NCBI GenBank assembly: GCA_018806985.1
Contig: JADANN010000092.1
Coordinates: forward strand, 1-64,000
Direction of reading: 5' to 3'
DNA length: 64,000 nucleotides
Source of the DNA: Angiostrongylus vasorum
Taxonomy: Eukaryota > Nematoda > Chromadorea > Rhabditida > Metastrongylidae
Numbering within the stretch: position 1 is the stretch's first letter; every line of letters begins with the position of its first letter. Position numbers and translations under genes: made by a program. This document shows positions 23,971 through 35,041 of the stretch, piece after piece. The notes under the pieces were generated by a model. That model had not been told where the DNA came from. It worked only from the letters and a program-made list of their open reading frames with translations, and searched no databases.

Positions 23971-26804
23971 GGCTGCGTAAGTTCATGACATACTATATAG
24001 AAAAAAGAGACACAAAAAACCCTCGTAGCAATGCCAAGCAAGAATGGATGGATAGAGTTTATCATCGTACTAAACTTTGGTAGAACGACAGCCCAATATT
24101 TGACTTTCTTCGAAACTCGATGCCGCATTTTCATAACAACTTCATTTTCACATCGATCGCAGGAAACCGGCACTGCAATTTAACTTCAAATGCCTTGTTT
24201 ATAAGACAGTGAACCTCCAACAGTAATACTTTCGTATTATGCTAAGACACTGTATTAGCCAACGCTGCAACGCAGATAGGTCGATTTAGAAAAATGGTGC
24301 CTTACAGATGTAACGCCATCTTCCTCTCGAACAACTCAATACTACGAAGCCATCTCCTTCGCAGTCCACCAGGACAACAGAGTCTCGAGCCCCAAATAAA
24401 CAAGTACTGCTCAACTAATTATTCTGAACATTATTTAGTTATTCAATTCAAACCACGACCACTGACCATTTTCTACAATATCGAAACAGTTTTCGCATTT
24501 CACATCTTTGAAGAATACCCACCATTCAAGATCCAGTGGTATACGCCCTCTGAACATGCATCAATGAGCAGTTCACATAATGATACGATGGCAGGTGGAC
24601 GAATAGAACAATGGAGTGGACCTTGAGAGAACGAAAACGACTTCGAAAGCGACCACTGAGACGATGGAATCCATTGTTTATTGCACTCGTTAGTCACCTA
24701 TACTCACACCTGGGATCAAACTGAAGATCAGAATCGACAAACTAATGCGTACGCAAACATTCATGGAGAGCGGTTGCAAGACAGCGAAACGAATAGGTGA
24801 ACTACTGAAGACCTGAGCAGCATGTGAAAAGAACTTGCCTGAGTATTTACGTTGGTAGTTTCTTGTTCTAGTATTGCAAGTGTTTAAAAAAATTGCAACC
24901 TCGCAACGGTTTACCGCCTAATCGTGGCTGGAAGGTGTTCCTAAGTGTCGGGCTACTGCATTCAGTGTGGAGATTCTTCCACTTGGCAGAGTCTCCTAAG
25001 CTGAGAAGGAGTTCGGCGTTTCCATCAGCAAGCCTAGCTAAGAGTAAACCAATATCAGGGTCCATCACCGTTCTTGTATCAAAGTCGCTTGGCGGCAAAT
25101 CTCCCTCTGATCAACTTGGGCGGCGACTGCCCGTGATGCTGGTGTCCACGCATCCAGTGGGGGACGGGCCATCCAAATATCCAAGTAGTCAGATAAAAGG
25201 ACAAAGGATTAATCTCTTGGCATTGATCAATCCTCGAGGGATACGCCATGCATTCGACTTCATTAAGTATCGTTGGACGTGATTGGGAATATTGGAGAAA
25301 AATAACGATGCGACTTGGTCTATCACTCTTAACAAATGCCATATCTGGAAGTTACACGAGGAAAGTAAGAGAAAAGAGAGACCGAAAAGAAGTGAACTGT
25401 GTTATGTTATGTGAGAACTGTGAGAATTTTTGTTGTACATACAATTATCGCATGTGTTCATGATTTCAATTCGATGATCCCAAAAAATAACCAGCTTTAG
25501 AAAATGTAATGTTAGAAATTCTTTCTTTGCAACAACGATCCGTTCAGCAGCTGATCACTCGCACTTTAGGTTGGAACGTCATGTCGGTTAGTCTTAGTGG
25601 ATGAAAACTCATAGACAAATACGCACACAACCTTCAGCTTCTATTACCTCGAAGAATATGAAAGAGCTGAGTAACGAACCGCTGACCATTAGTTGTGCAG
25701 TTTCATAATCCAGAGATGAAACAGGAAATGTTTTTGAACTGACTAGTATAAATGTACTTCCGCATTTTTTGCGATTGCGATCATAGCAGGCAATGGCATG
25801 CCGCTCGATCGGACCTACGTCACAGTCCCGCATAATTTCATTGCATCCTTTCAACGGTTTTATTTACATCTGACAAATTTTCTGCGAATGGTCCCATTGT
25901 TGGATAGAATTGCATCGGAAAAGCAAAGCAGGTAATTTTCAAATAAAAACTCTGGTGTACCTCACGTGCCTCATGCAAGTATGATATCGATGATTCTTCT
26001 TAGCTTCATTCAAACAGTCCTATAATTAGCATGTGTGGAAACTGTGCCGCAATATCGTCCACAATTATTTATAAACTTCTATAAAATTATAGAAGAACGT
26101 AGTTGAGGTAGTTGATGTTTTTATTATCTCGACAAACCTTTCAGTCACAGACATCTTCAGCCAGATTGCTCGTGAAAATTCGATGCGGTTATTACCTAGC
26201 TTTCTCTCGAGATCACAAATAAGCGGACTGCTAATTCTAAAAAAATTGTCCCAGTTGGTATAAATGAAGTATTAAGAGCCGACAGAACAGAAACAACCGG
26301 TTCAAAAGTTTTAAGCAGCAATAACAGCACGTACTTGAAGTCAAAGTTCTAGTGCTCGATGTCAGCAGGCATTAATTGCATTACGTCTTTGTGTCCTAAG
26401 CACACAAAAAATGTTCGCCTGGGAACTCTTCCAGAAAACTGGAATCGCGAACAGTGATGAAAAAAAGAACAAAGCTCTGCGCGTTGATCAATCCCCTGAG
26501 GGATGCGCCATCCATTCGAGTTCATTAACCATTTTTTCGAGGTGATTGAATGCAGATGTGGCCTTTACAATAAGTCACAGTGGCCTATCGATGCATGGAG
26601 TCAGCACTGCTACCTTCTCAGACAAGTCTGGCACCAATGTCCGGCCCCCGGAGGAATGGAAGGCTTGGTGAATCTCCGGAGATCGATCCCATGTGTATTG
26701 CAGGGCGCTTGCGACCACAGCGTCGAAACACACAGCAGCGTACATCAAGACAAATCATTGCAGCCACACTTGCCGTTTCCGCATGGCGATGTGTTCCAGA
26801 GGGT
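23971..26804 (-). repeat. Inverted repeat IR2, right arm
   Basis: Reverse complement of 20,303-23,144. The outer end (CCAGAGGGT at 26,796-26,804) directly abuts PLE reverse transcriptase sequence. Confidence 0.95.
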
Positions 26805-26807
26805 CCC

Positions 26808-28313
26808 GTCTTATACTTACTTATTAAGAGCCATAAGTTAATATCCGCTGATGATCTGGCGTCTACCGACCCCTCCACCTTTAAAGTTAGACCCATCATC
26901 AGTTGCGTAGACGGGCCTACAGATAGAATTGCTTGGTTTATAAATCTAATTCTCAACCAGTTGCTCAAGCACATACCACCCCATCTCACGAACACCCAAA
27001 TTTTTCTAGAACGTCTACGTAACGCGTCTCCTAATAACGCGTACGTGATGGAGTCCTTCGACGTTACTGCGTTGTACATCAACGTATCGAATGACTCCGC
27101 AATGCGAAAGCCATCTTCGAACTTCTTGTTAAACATGAAGGAAGAAATGCATGGCTTGTCCATCCAGCAGCTAATGGCTCTCCTAAAGGAGTGCCTAAAC
27201 TGGTCGATTTTCAGATGGTCAGGGAAATATTTCGCGCAAATAAGGGGGTTGGCTATGGGACAGCGACTGGCACCAAGCCTTGCCATTGTGTTCATGTCTA
27301 GGATGGAGGCCCCTGCTCTCGATCTCCGGCCACTGCTCTACTGCGGATATGTGGATGATTGTTTTGTCATCTTCTCTGCGCAGGAGGAGATGGACAAGTG
27401 CTTTGAATTGTTGAACGAGCAGTCTGAGTGCATTAAGTTCACCCGGGAGAAGCCGAGAAAGGACTGGCTTCCGTTTTTAAACGTCCAAATAAACCTATCA
27501 AGTAGCGGTTACCTGACAAAGTGGTACCGAAAGCCAAGTAACAAGAACATCCTCGTTCATTTCCTTTCTTCCCACCCTTCACACACAAAGAGGGCGCTTG
27601 TGAGAAACATGTTTCGAACAGCCACCTCTGTGTGCACAACCAGTGAACTAAAGGAAGAATCGCGCGACTTGGTTCGGCAAATAGCCATCTCCAATGGCCA
27701 CGAAATTGTAACACCACGAGATAAGTTTAGAAGGAGAGCGACGCGCCCAAGCGAAACACTTGGCCAAAAGAAAGTCCCGTTTATGCTGCCCTTTATTAGC
27801 GATGAAGTAAGCGTAGCGATTAAGCGATGCTTAAGAAGGGCAGGTCTAGAGGAATCGGTAGCGATAGTTGAAATACCACCGGATAGTCTACGTCGTCAGT
27901 TAGTTCGTAACCGCCTGTATGACCGTCTATGCGAAACAACAAATTGCGTAATCTGCCCTTACGGCAGCGACGGTGATTGCATGAGTTCAGGTACGATATA
28001 CCTGATCTCTTGTAATAATTGCGGAGATGAATATATTGGCGAAACGGGCAGGCCTTTGTATCCGTATAAAAGAACACCTAGATGGCAAGCGAAAACTAGG
28101 ACAAAGTACCCCACTGGGCACGCATAGGATACAAGGGCACAGCGGGGACGATTTTGAAGTAAGGGTCAATATCCTTGCGCAGGAGACTGGAACACCAGCG
28201 CGAAAACTTCTTGAGGCTTTTTGGATAAATGCCAAAAACCCTACAATGAATAGCAGGGATGAATGCCCAGAGGTCATACGCGACCTGACCCCGTATGTTC
28301 GCATCAATTTCTG
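26808..28313 (+). pseudogene. PLE reverse transcriptase and GIY-YIG endonuclease, one net frameshift
   Basis: The long frame (to 28,127) opens within unrelated IR2 sequence. PLE similarity starts at PVLYLLIKSHK (26,808). RT motifs are KVRPIIS, SFDVTALYINV, LAMGQRLAPSLAIVFM and YCGYVDDCFVIF (two aspartates, 27,340). A linker with KWYRKPSNKNILVHF follows, then a cysteine pair region (NCVICPYGSDGDC) and GIY-YIG (GTIYLISCNNC, DEYIGETG, 27,990-28,060). One base is missing near 28,055, and IRIKEHLDGKRK continues in the next frame to the stop at 28,312. About a dozen residues around 27,100-27,140 are scrambled by two compensating frameshifts. PLE proteins copy RNA at nicked targets; this one lacks its N-terminus and cannot be complete. 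Confidence 0.85.
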
Positions 28314-28397
28314 ATGTGGGATGGTGCAGCCATCAACCTTGTGCGACTATAATCAGCTGTTCTAATCTTCCTCATTGGAAGGCACGTAAAAAAAGCG

Positions 28398-28432
28398 GCT
28401 CTGAAGAAGGCGATACTGCCGAAACGTCAGCT
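28398..28432 (+). ncRNA. Hammerhead-like ribozyme motif (PLE-B)
   Basis: GCU, CUGAAGA, A, stem GGC/GCC with a GAUACU loop, GAAAC, GUC, AGC. The flanking GCU and AGC can pair as helix I. ACGU offers only a two-base helix III without a loop, which would favour a dimeric fold. One extra A precedes stem II compared with the textbook core. Confidence 0.55.
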
Positions 28433-28560
28433 ACTGTTGTATTGTATTGTGTTTTTTGTATGGAAGTAAATGTATGCTGTTTAACAACCTCGCGATTGCT
28501 GAACAAGAAAACGACGCATTCATATTCCAATGCCGAGGTTAATAGAAAGTCGATCCTGGG

Positions 28561-29038
28561 AAGAATTAAGCATTTTGATTAAAAACTAATTGGCTATCCA
28601 TTCGCAAGATCCGAGACAGAGCGCCATCCTTTAAATTAAATCTTTTATAGACTAACGAATGAAGATTGGTAACAATTAGAAGAAAACAACTCTTCGGCCA
28701 ACATGAAAACGACATTCAATATAATTTAGTGGAATAGTTCTCTAAACTTGTGTGCTACAATGTTGCTGTTTTTTTCTTTTCTGTGAACGGTGTCATTGTG
28801 ACGATAATATAAATCACTAACTTTATTCCGATACTTCATTATTGGCCTTCTGCGTCGTTGTTAAGAAGTCGGCCACTCATAACGAAGGATTCACTGCCAA
28901 AAAAGATTCTTCTCTGGGATCGGAATGGTGGTGAAGACGTTGAGACGCCTTAGTAACGCTAAGTCAGGTCGCCTGAAGGGAATCAAGTGCGAAGATCGCA
29001 AAAGGTCATCCTCAGTGTTGCGCACCCTGAATGCTCCT
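28561..29038 (+). repeat. Copied segment 1, from 7,420-7,900
   Basis: Direct-orientation match to the left IR1 arm, abutting the PLE 3' end. Both edges are abrupt. Confidence 0.9.
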
Positions 29039-29501
29039 TCATGCAACCTTCAGCTTCTATTAGCTCGAAGAATATGAAAGAGCTGAGTAACGAACCGCTG
29101 ACCATTAGTTGTGCAGTTTTATAATCCAGAGATGAAACAGGAATTTTTTTGAACTGACTAGTATAAATGTACTTCCGCATTTTTGCGATTGCGATCAAAG
29201 CAGACAATGGCATGCCGCTCGATCGGACCTACGTCACAGTCCCGCATAATTTCATTGCATCCTTTCAACGGTTTTATTTACATCTGACAAATTTTCTGCG
29301 AATGGTCCCATTGTTGGATAGAATTGCATCGGAAAAGCAAAGCAGGTAATTTTCAAATAAAAACTCTGGTGTACCTCACGTGCCTCATGCAAGTATGATA
29401 TCGATGATTCTTCTTAGCTTCATTCAAACAGTCCTATAATTAGCATGTGTGGAAACTGTGCCGCAATATCGTCCACAATTATTTATAAACTTCTATAAAA
29501 T
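29039..29501 (+). repeat. Copied segment 2, from 25,628-26,088
   Basis: Direct-orientation match to the right IR2 arm. It ends at ATAAAATT, where the right IR1 arm begins with TTTAGCAGT. The junction overlap is only a few bases. Confidence 0.9.
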
Positions 29502-29830
29502 TTTAGCAGTTAGAATGAAGTTTTCCCATCTAACAGGATACCAGCAAGATTGTGTCGTTGTTCAAAAAGAGCGACCTTCACGATATCTACTCTTATCATC
29601 CAAGCAGTTTGCTATCCGTTGTATATAAACTCTTCACTTCCATCATTCTAAAGAGGATTTACAAAACACTGAAAAAGCACAGTCGTATGACCAAGCAGGC
29701 TTTTGCAAAGGGTTCACTGTGGTCGACCATATAAATACGATCGTAATACTCATGGAGGTATCGCGAGAACAAGACAGATCCCTCTCTCTCTCACTTTCAT
29801 CGATTTAAAGCGGAAGCTAAAGACTTAGCT
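29502..29830 (+). pseudogene. RTE-like LINE RT fragment (mirror copy)
   Basis: It encodes FKKSDLHDIYSYHPSSLLSVVYKLFTS, then TKQAFAKGS and FIDLK in shifted frames. The upstream endonuclease half present in the left arm is absent because the duplication starts here. Confidence 0.75.
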
Positions 29831-31364
29831 GATAGAGAAACAGTCATGGAAACCTTGGAGAGTCAGCGCATCCCTAATCAGCAAATAATGACTTTTGTGA
29901 GGCATAAAAAATCTCCCAGAGCAAGCAATAACGTGCTTGAAAACTCAGGCTAGCTCTCTTCACACGCTGCCCAGGTACTCAGTAGTTCACCTATTCGCTT
30001 CGCTGTCTTGCAACCGCTCTCCATGAATGTTTGCATGCGCATTAGTTTGTCGATTCTGATCTTCAATTTGATTCCAGGTGTGAGTATAGTTGACTAACGA
30101 GTGCAATAAACAATGGATCCCATCGTCTCAGTGGTCGCTTTCGAAGTCGTTTTCGTTCTCTCAAGATCCACTTCGTTGTTCTATACGTCCACCTGTCATC
30201 GTGTCATTATGTGAACTGCTCATTGATGCATGTTCAGAGGGCGTTTACCACTGGATCTTGAATGGTGGGTATTCTTCAAAGATATGAACTGCGAAAACTG
30301 TTTCGATATTGTAGAAAATGGTCAGTGGTCGTGGTTTGAATTGAATAACTAAATAATGTTCAGAATAATTAGTTGAGCAGTACTTGTTTATTTGGGGCTC
30401 GAGACTCGGTTGTCCTGGTGGACTGCGAAGGAGATGGCTTCGTAGTATTGAGTTGTTCGAGAGGAAGTTGGCGTTACCTCTGTCAGGCACCATTTTTCTA
30501 AATCGACCTATCTGCGTTGCAGCGTTGGCTAATACAGTGTCTTAGCATAATACGAAAGTATTACTGTTGGAGGTTCACTGTCTTATAAACAAGGCATTTG
30601 AAGTTAAATTGCAGTGCCGGTTTCCTGCGATCGATGTGAAAATGAAGTTGTTATGAAAATGCGGCATCGAGTTTCGAAGAAAGTCAAATATTGGGCTGTC
30701 GTTCTACCAAAGTTTAGTACGATGATAAACTCTATCCATCCATTCTTGCTTGGCATTGCTACGAGGGTTTTTGTGTCTCTTTTTTTCTATATAGTATGTC
30801 ATGAACTTACGCAGCCCTACATTTATCTCAACAGCAGACCAGGACAGCAATAACGATATGGCGAGATAGACAAATACGGTAGATTTATGTATGAATAAGC
30901 AACAACTATGAAACCCACCGATTGGAGCGAGCAACGTACGATAGACCTACACTACTTGTATTAATTAACAGCTTAATTAACAAAGTGGTGAAGACTGTAA
31001 GAACAGTACCTACGCGGATGGAAGGATAGTTAATAGAGGTGCTTTTACATTCCTTCTGGACGAAGTGATTACGATGAAGCTTTGGTTTCCCAGCTGCCCC
31101 AATCTGATGGGTGGAATAGAGTACCAAGCTGTATAGAAAACCGAGGACCGTCCACGCCCTTTAAAAAGATGTGAGCTGAACAACGTCTTTATTTTGCACT
31201 GAAGATGCATCAGAGAACGCTGCTAGTCAGAAAGCTGTTCTGACCTTTCTATATTGCCTGTGCCATCCAGATGACACTGATAGAACGATTTCGTAACACA
31301 TGTGAAGGGGGTGGAAGCGATATACAATCAGCACAATGAGCACCGAAGGTGTATGGAAGAAGTA

Positions 31365-31815
31365 TTAGCTAAGATCTGTTTCATAAAAAATGTTTGAGAA
31401 CACTCTCTGAATGTATCGAGTGTACCGAGTCATCTTCGGAAAACGTCGTTTAAGAGCCCTGTGTGTGTATGTATTTTTTTGCAAGGTCATCGATATAACT
31501 GAAGCATGGGCCCATGTTTCTGCTACGTAGCATAGCGTTGGAATAATCGTTGCGTCAAAAACTGAGGGTGTAAGTCTGTGGATCAGTAAGCTGATTTGTG
31601 GGACGTCCGAGTGCGGCCCATACTGCTCATTTTTTTCTATAGCTTCTTTTAAGTCGTTATCACATCCATTGAACAACAAAGTTAATACGTTAGGTGAAGT
31701 ATTCTCAACAGGTGATCCATCCTGGAAGATGTTTTATTTCACAAAAAGGTGTTTTTTCATGAATTGGGATTTTTTCTGGTTTATTTGTAACATAATTTTC
31801 ATCTGCATTTTGTTG
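31365..31815 (-). pseudogene. RTE-like LINE C-terminal fragment (mirror copy)
   Basis: Mirror of 8,690-9,132, with NQKKSQFMK, NDLKEAIEKN and LCYVAETWAHAS on the minus strand. Confidence 0.7.
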
Positions 31816-31860
31816 GGCTCCAGAAAAATTTTTTTTAACTGGATAATGTTTGAAGTTGCA

Positions 31861-32075
31861 AGAATGATTGAAAAGAGTCGTTTAGCGTTGATCAATAATG
31901 GCGGGATGTGTCGTGTATTGAACCCAATTCTTCTCATCGTAGAGGTTATTGCATGCCTGTCTGGCCCTGCACATCGACTTCAAATTGCCTATCGGCGCAT
32001 GGAATCGCTGTTTTTGCCCTTTCAGACAGGGCTGGCACCGGTGCCATGTTTCGAACTCGTAGCAATTGAGGTTTG
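31861..32075 (-). repeat. Diverged S1 SINE-like repeat (mirror copy)
   Basis: Mirror of 8,425-8,640. Confidence 0.5.
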
Positions 32076-33144
32076 ATAAGTCCGGGGCGTGATATCGCCT
32101 CACCGTTCGATCCAGTGCGGGGCACCTCTAACTAATGAGTTATATGAGCCACAAGGAGATTAAAAAATAAGTGGAAGATTATCTGTTCAATTTCGGCCAG
32201 AACAATAAGTAGTTTATCGCTTCCAGTTCGATAGAATTCGTTTGTATTATTGATATTAATGTATGGATATTATTAATAATACCGTGAAGTACTAGAGCTG
32301 CTCCTTTTTCCGTGCTTTCTGTAGCAACTCGAACCTCAGAGAAAAAATTCCATATAGTTTTTCTCTAGAGATGTTTCTAGGGTTTGGGTTAGGAATTGTG
32401 TAACTTAAAGTTGGTGTAGGATTTTCTGTTATATTTCCTTATTATGGCGCGTTCTGGTATTATACCTGTAAACCATCAAACTATCTCCATGCTGTGCCCA
32501 GTGTGTGTTTGTTAGATCCAGTTTCTGTGATGTCCTGCGTGAAACAAGATTTTTTGGCCCCTCACTGATCCTCTTACCTACAGACGTCATAGACAGGAGC
32601 ATTCAGGGTGCGCAACACTGAGGGTGACTTTTCGCGATCTTGGCACTTGATTCCCTTCAGCCGACCTGACTTAGCGTTACTAAGGCGTCTCAACGTCTTC
32701 ACCACCATTCCGATCCCAGAGAAGAATCTTTTTTGGCAGTGAATCCTTCGTTATGAGTGGCCGACTTCTTAACAACGACGCAGAAGGCCAATAATGAAGT
32801 ATCGGAATAAAGTTAGTGATTTATATTATCGTCACAATGACACCGTTCACAGAAAAGAAAAAAAACAGCAACATTGTAGCACACAAGTTTAGAGAACTAT
32901 TCCACTAAATTATATTGAATGTCGTTTTCATGTTGGCCGAAGAGTTGTTTTCTTCTAATTGTTACCAATCTTCATTCGTTAGTCTATAAAAGATTTAATT
33001 TAAAGGATGGCGCTCTGTCTCGGATCTTGCGAATGGATAGCCAATTAGTTTTTAATCAAAACGCTTAATTCTTATTTATCTTTATATCCACAACCTATCA
33101 TTTTTTTCACAGTCGAGTATTATGTGAAATACAACAACAATGAC

Positions 33145-33250
33145 GCTGAATTATTCGCAAATCTCGGTCTCATCGCAGCTCAGATTCGAGTCCGTGATTA
33201 CCCTTTCAGGGGTTCACGTGTTACCCACTGCACCACTGAGGCTTTGCTTC
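33145..33250 (-). repeat. tRNA-derived SINE-like head (mirror copy)
   Basis: Mirror of 7,243-7,345. Confidence 0.6.
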
Positions 33251-33287
33251 TCCTTTCTCTCACCCAGTTTGTTTAATTAAGGGACCA

Positions 33288-33533
33288 ATCCTTCTCCACC
33301 ACAACGCCCGACCTCACGCTACGGAACCAGCGCTGCAGAAGTTGAACGAGTTGGGCTACGAAGCTTTGCCTTATCTGCCATATTGTCCAGATTTCTCGCC
33401 TGCCGACTATCACTTCTTCAAGCACCTTGACAACTTTCTGCGCGAGAAATGCTTTAACAACCACGATGACAAAAAAATACCTTCAACGATTTCATCGCTT
33501 AGAATCGTCCAGAACTTTAGGCAAATAGAATAA
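33288..33533 (+). pseudogene. Mariner transposase C-terminal fragment (mirror copy)
   Basis: Reads ILLHHNARPHATEPALQ, then NELGYEALPYLPYCPDF and SPADYHFFKHLDNFLREKC. It has the same D-to-H change at the second catalytic position as the left-arm copy, so the change predates the duplication. An AATAAA lies downstream near 33,530. Confidence 0.85.
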
Positions 33534-34599
33534 ATAAATCCACTTCTCTTGGCACAAATATGCATATTCAAATGGTTTTCATTTCGATTAATAAAGTTCT
33601 GTTTGAAAAAAAGTTATGGCATTTTTAAATAACATGGTTGAAAACGCTGATTTATTTCTGAACAACTTGTGTAAAGCATCACTACAGAAACCTAACTCCG
33701 AGTTGTGATGGCACACAAAAATCGAAGAGAATTGGGGAGACCACAACACTGTCAACCACTGTCCCCAAACGGCACATTTACGTAAGTAAATGTGGGTTCC
33801 TTTAAAAATCCGAAAGAAATCAAATAAAGTTGAAAAAGAAAAGGTGATAGTGTACAAACAATGGAAAATCCTCACGTCTTATGTCAATATTAACCATCAG
33901 CTAGTTGGTAAAAACGTTTAATGAGACGCTTCTGAATCGTAATACACGTGAAGGTGGGTTTGATTCAGTGTGATCCTTTCTCGTCTTCTCAGGTTAACAG
34001 GAAGACAACCTTCAGCCGTGAGACCGACAGAAAGGCCGATAAAACGGGTCGTAGAGGTGGCGAACGTTGGTGCACCTCTTAGGACATCCGCATTTTTCGA
34101 CGTTCTCTCCGTCTTTGGGAACATACCATGGTAAACAGCCATGTGCACACGGAGTCCAAAATAGAACACAACGTTGATGAACACTCCCAACAGTTTTCTC
34201 TACGATTATTGTATTATATTATTATACCCATATTACATAAAATAAAAGAATCCATACAACATACATATATGTAATATAGTATATGTATATGCATATATAT
34301 ATATATATATATATGTGTAATCTTAACCGATTATATATATTATCGACTATTATTGGAGTCGATCTGCCCCTTCTACGTCCTCGATCTCTTCCTCTTGCGG
34401 TATTGACAGGGTGAGAACCTTCGGACAGTTGATACGTCATCTGGATATTTTTCTGAAATTAGAACATATTTGTAAGCGCAAACCACTAACCAAGTATATA
34501 AAACTACCACTAATTAGAACGGAGACTGATTCGATAATCTTAATCAATTATATATATATATATATATTATGTTATATTATCACATCCTCCCAACACTTT

Positions 34600-34975
34600 A
34601 ATGCCTCGTAGTGGCTGGGAGGTGTTTCTAGGTGTCGAACTGCGATGTACAGCGGAGGATTCATCCCCTGGCAAGGTCTCCCAAGCTGAGAACGAGTCCG
34701 GCGTTTCCATCAGACAGCCTAGCTAAGAGTAAACCAATACCAGGGTCCATCACCGTCCTGGTACGAAAGTCGCATGGTGGCAAATCTCCCTTTGATCCAT
34801 AAGGGCTGCCACTGCCCGTGGTGGTGAAGGCCTGGGGGCAGACTTTGGCCAGGTTGACCTTGGCATTCCAGGGAACCACAATGGCTTAACCAGCAAATCC
34901 CCGAAAAATGGAGATTATGCTGGGGCCCGCACAACCAGTGAGGACGGTCCATTCAAGTATCAAGTACCAAGTAAG
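34600..34975 (-). repeat. R2 repeat (mirror copy)
   Basis: Mirror of 5,515-5,895. Flanked by TA-rich tracts at 34,285-34,315 and 34,985-35,050. Confidence 0.8.
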
Positions 34976-35008
34976 TATATTATCATACGTATGTATTATA
35001 TATATATG

Positions 35009-35041
<33 letters not shown>

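Larger units (their letters stand above)
26805..28560 (+). mobile_element. 5'-truncated Penelope-like element, spliced form (PLE-B)
   Basis: It starts abruptly inside the RT at the IR2 edge. It runs through RT, linker, GIY-YIG, a hammerhead-like motif and the PLE terminal signature (TGCCGAGGTT, AGAAAGTCGA) and stops at 28,560, where a copied segment begins. It is very close in sequence to the copy at 46,757-48,440 but lacks that copy's 114-nt intron. Confidence 0.85.

Noticed and set aside
26580..26807. N-terminal 75 codons of the long frame at 26,580-28,127
   Set aside because: They translate S1 SINE and IR2 sequence on the arm; PLE similarity begins only at 26,808.
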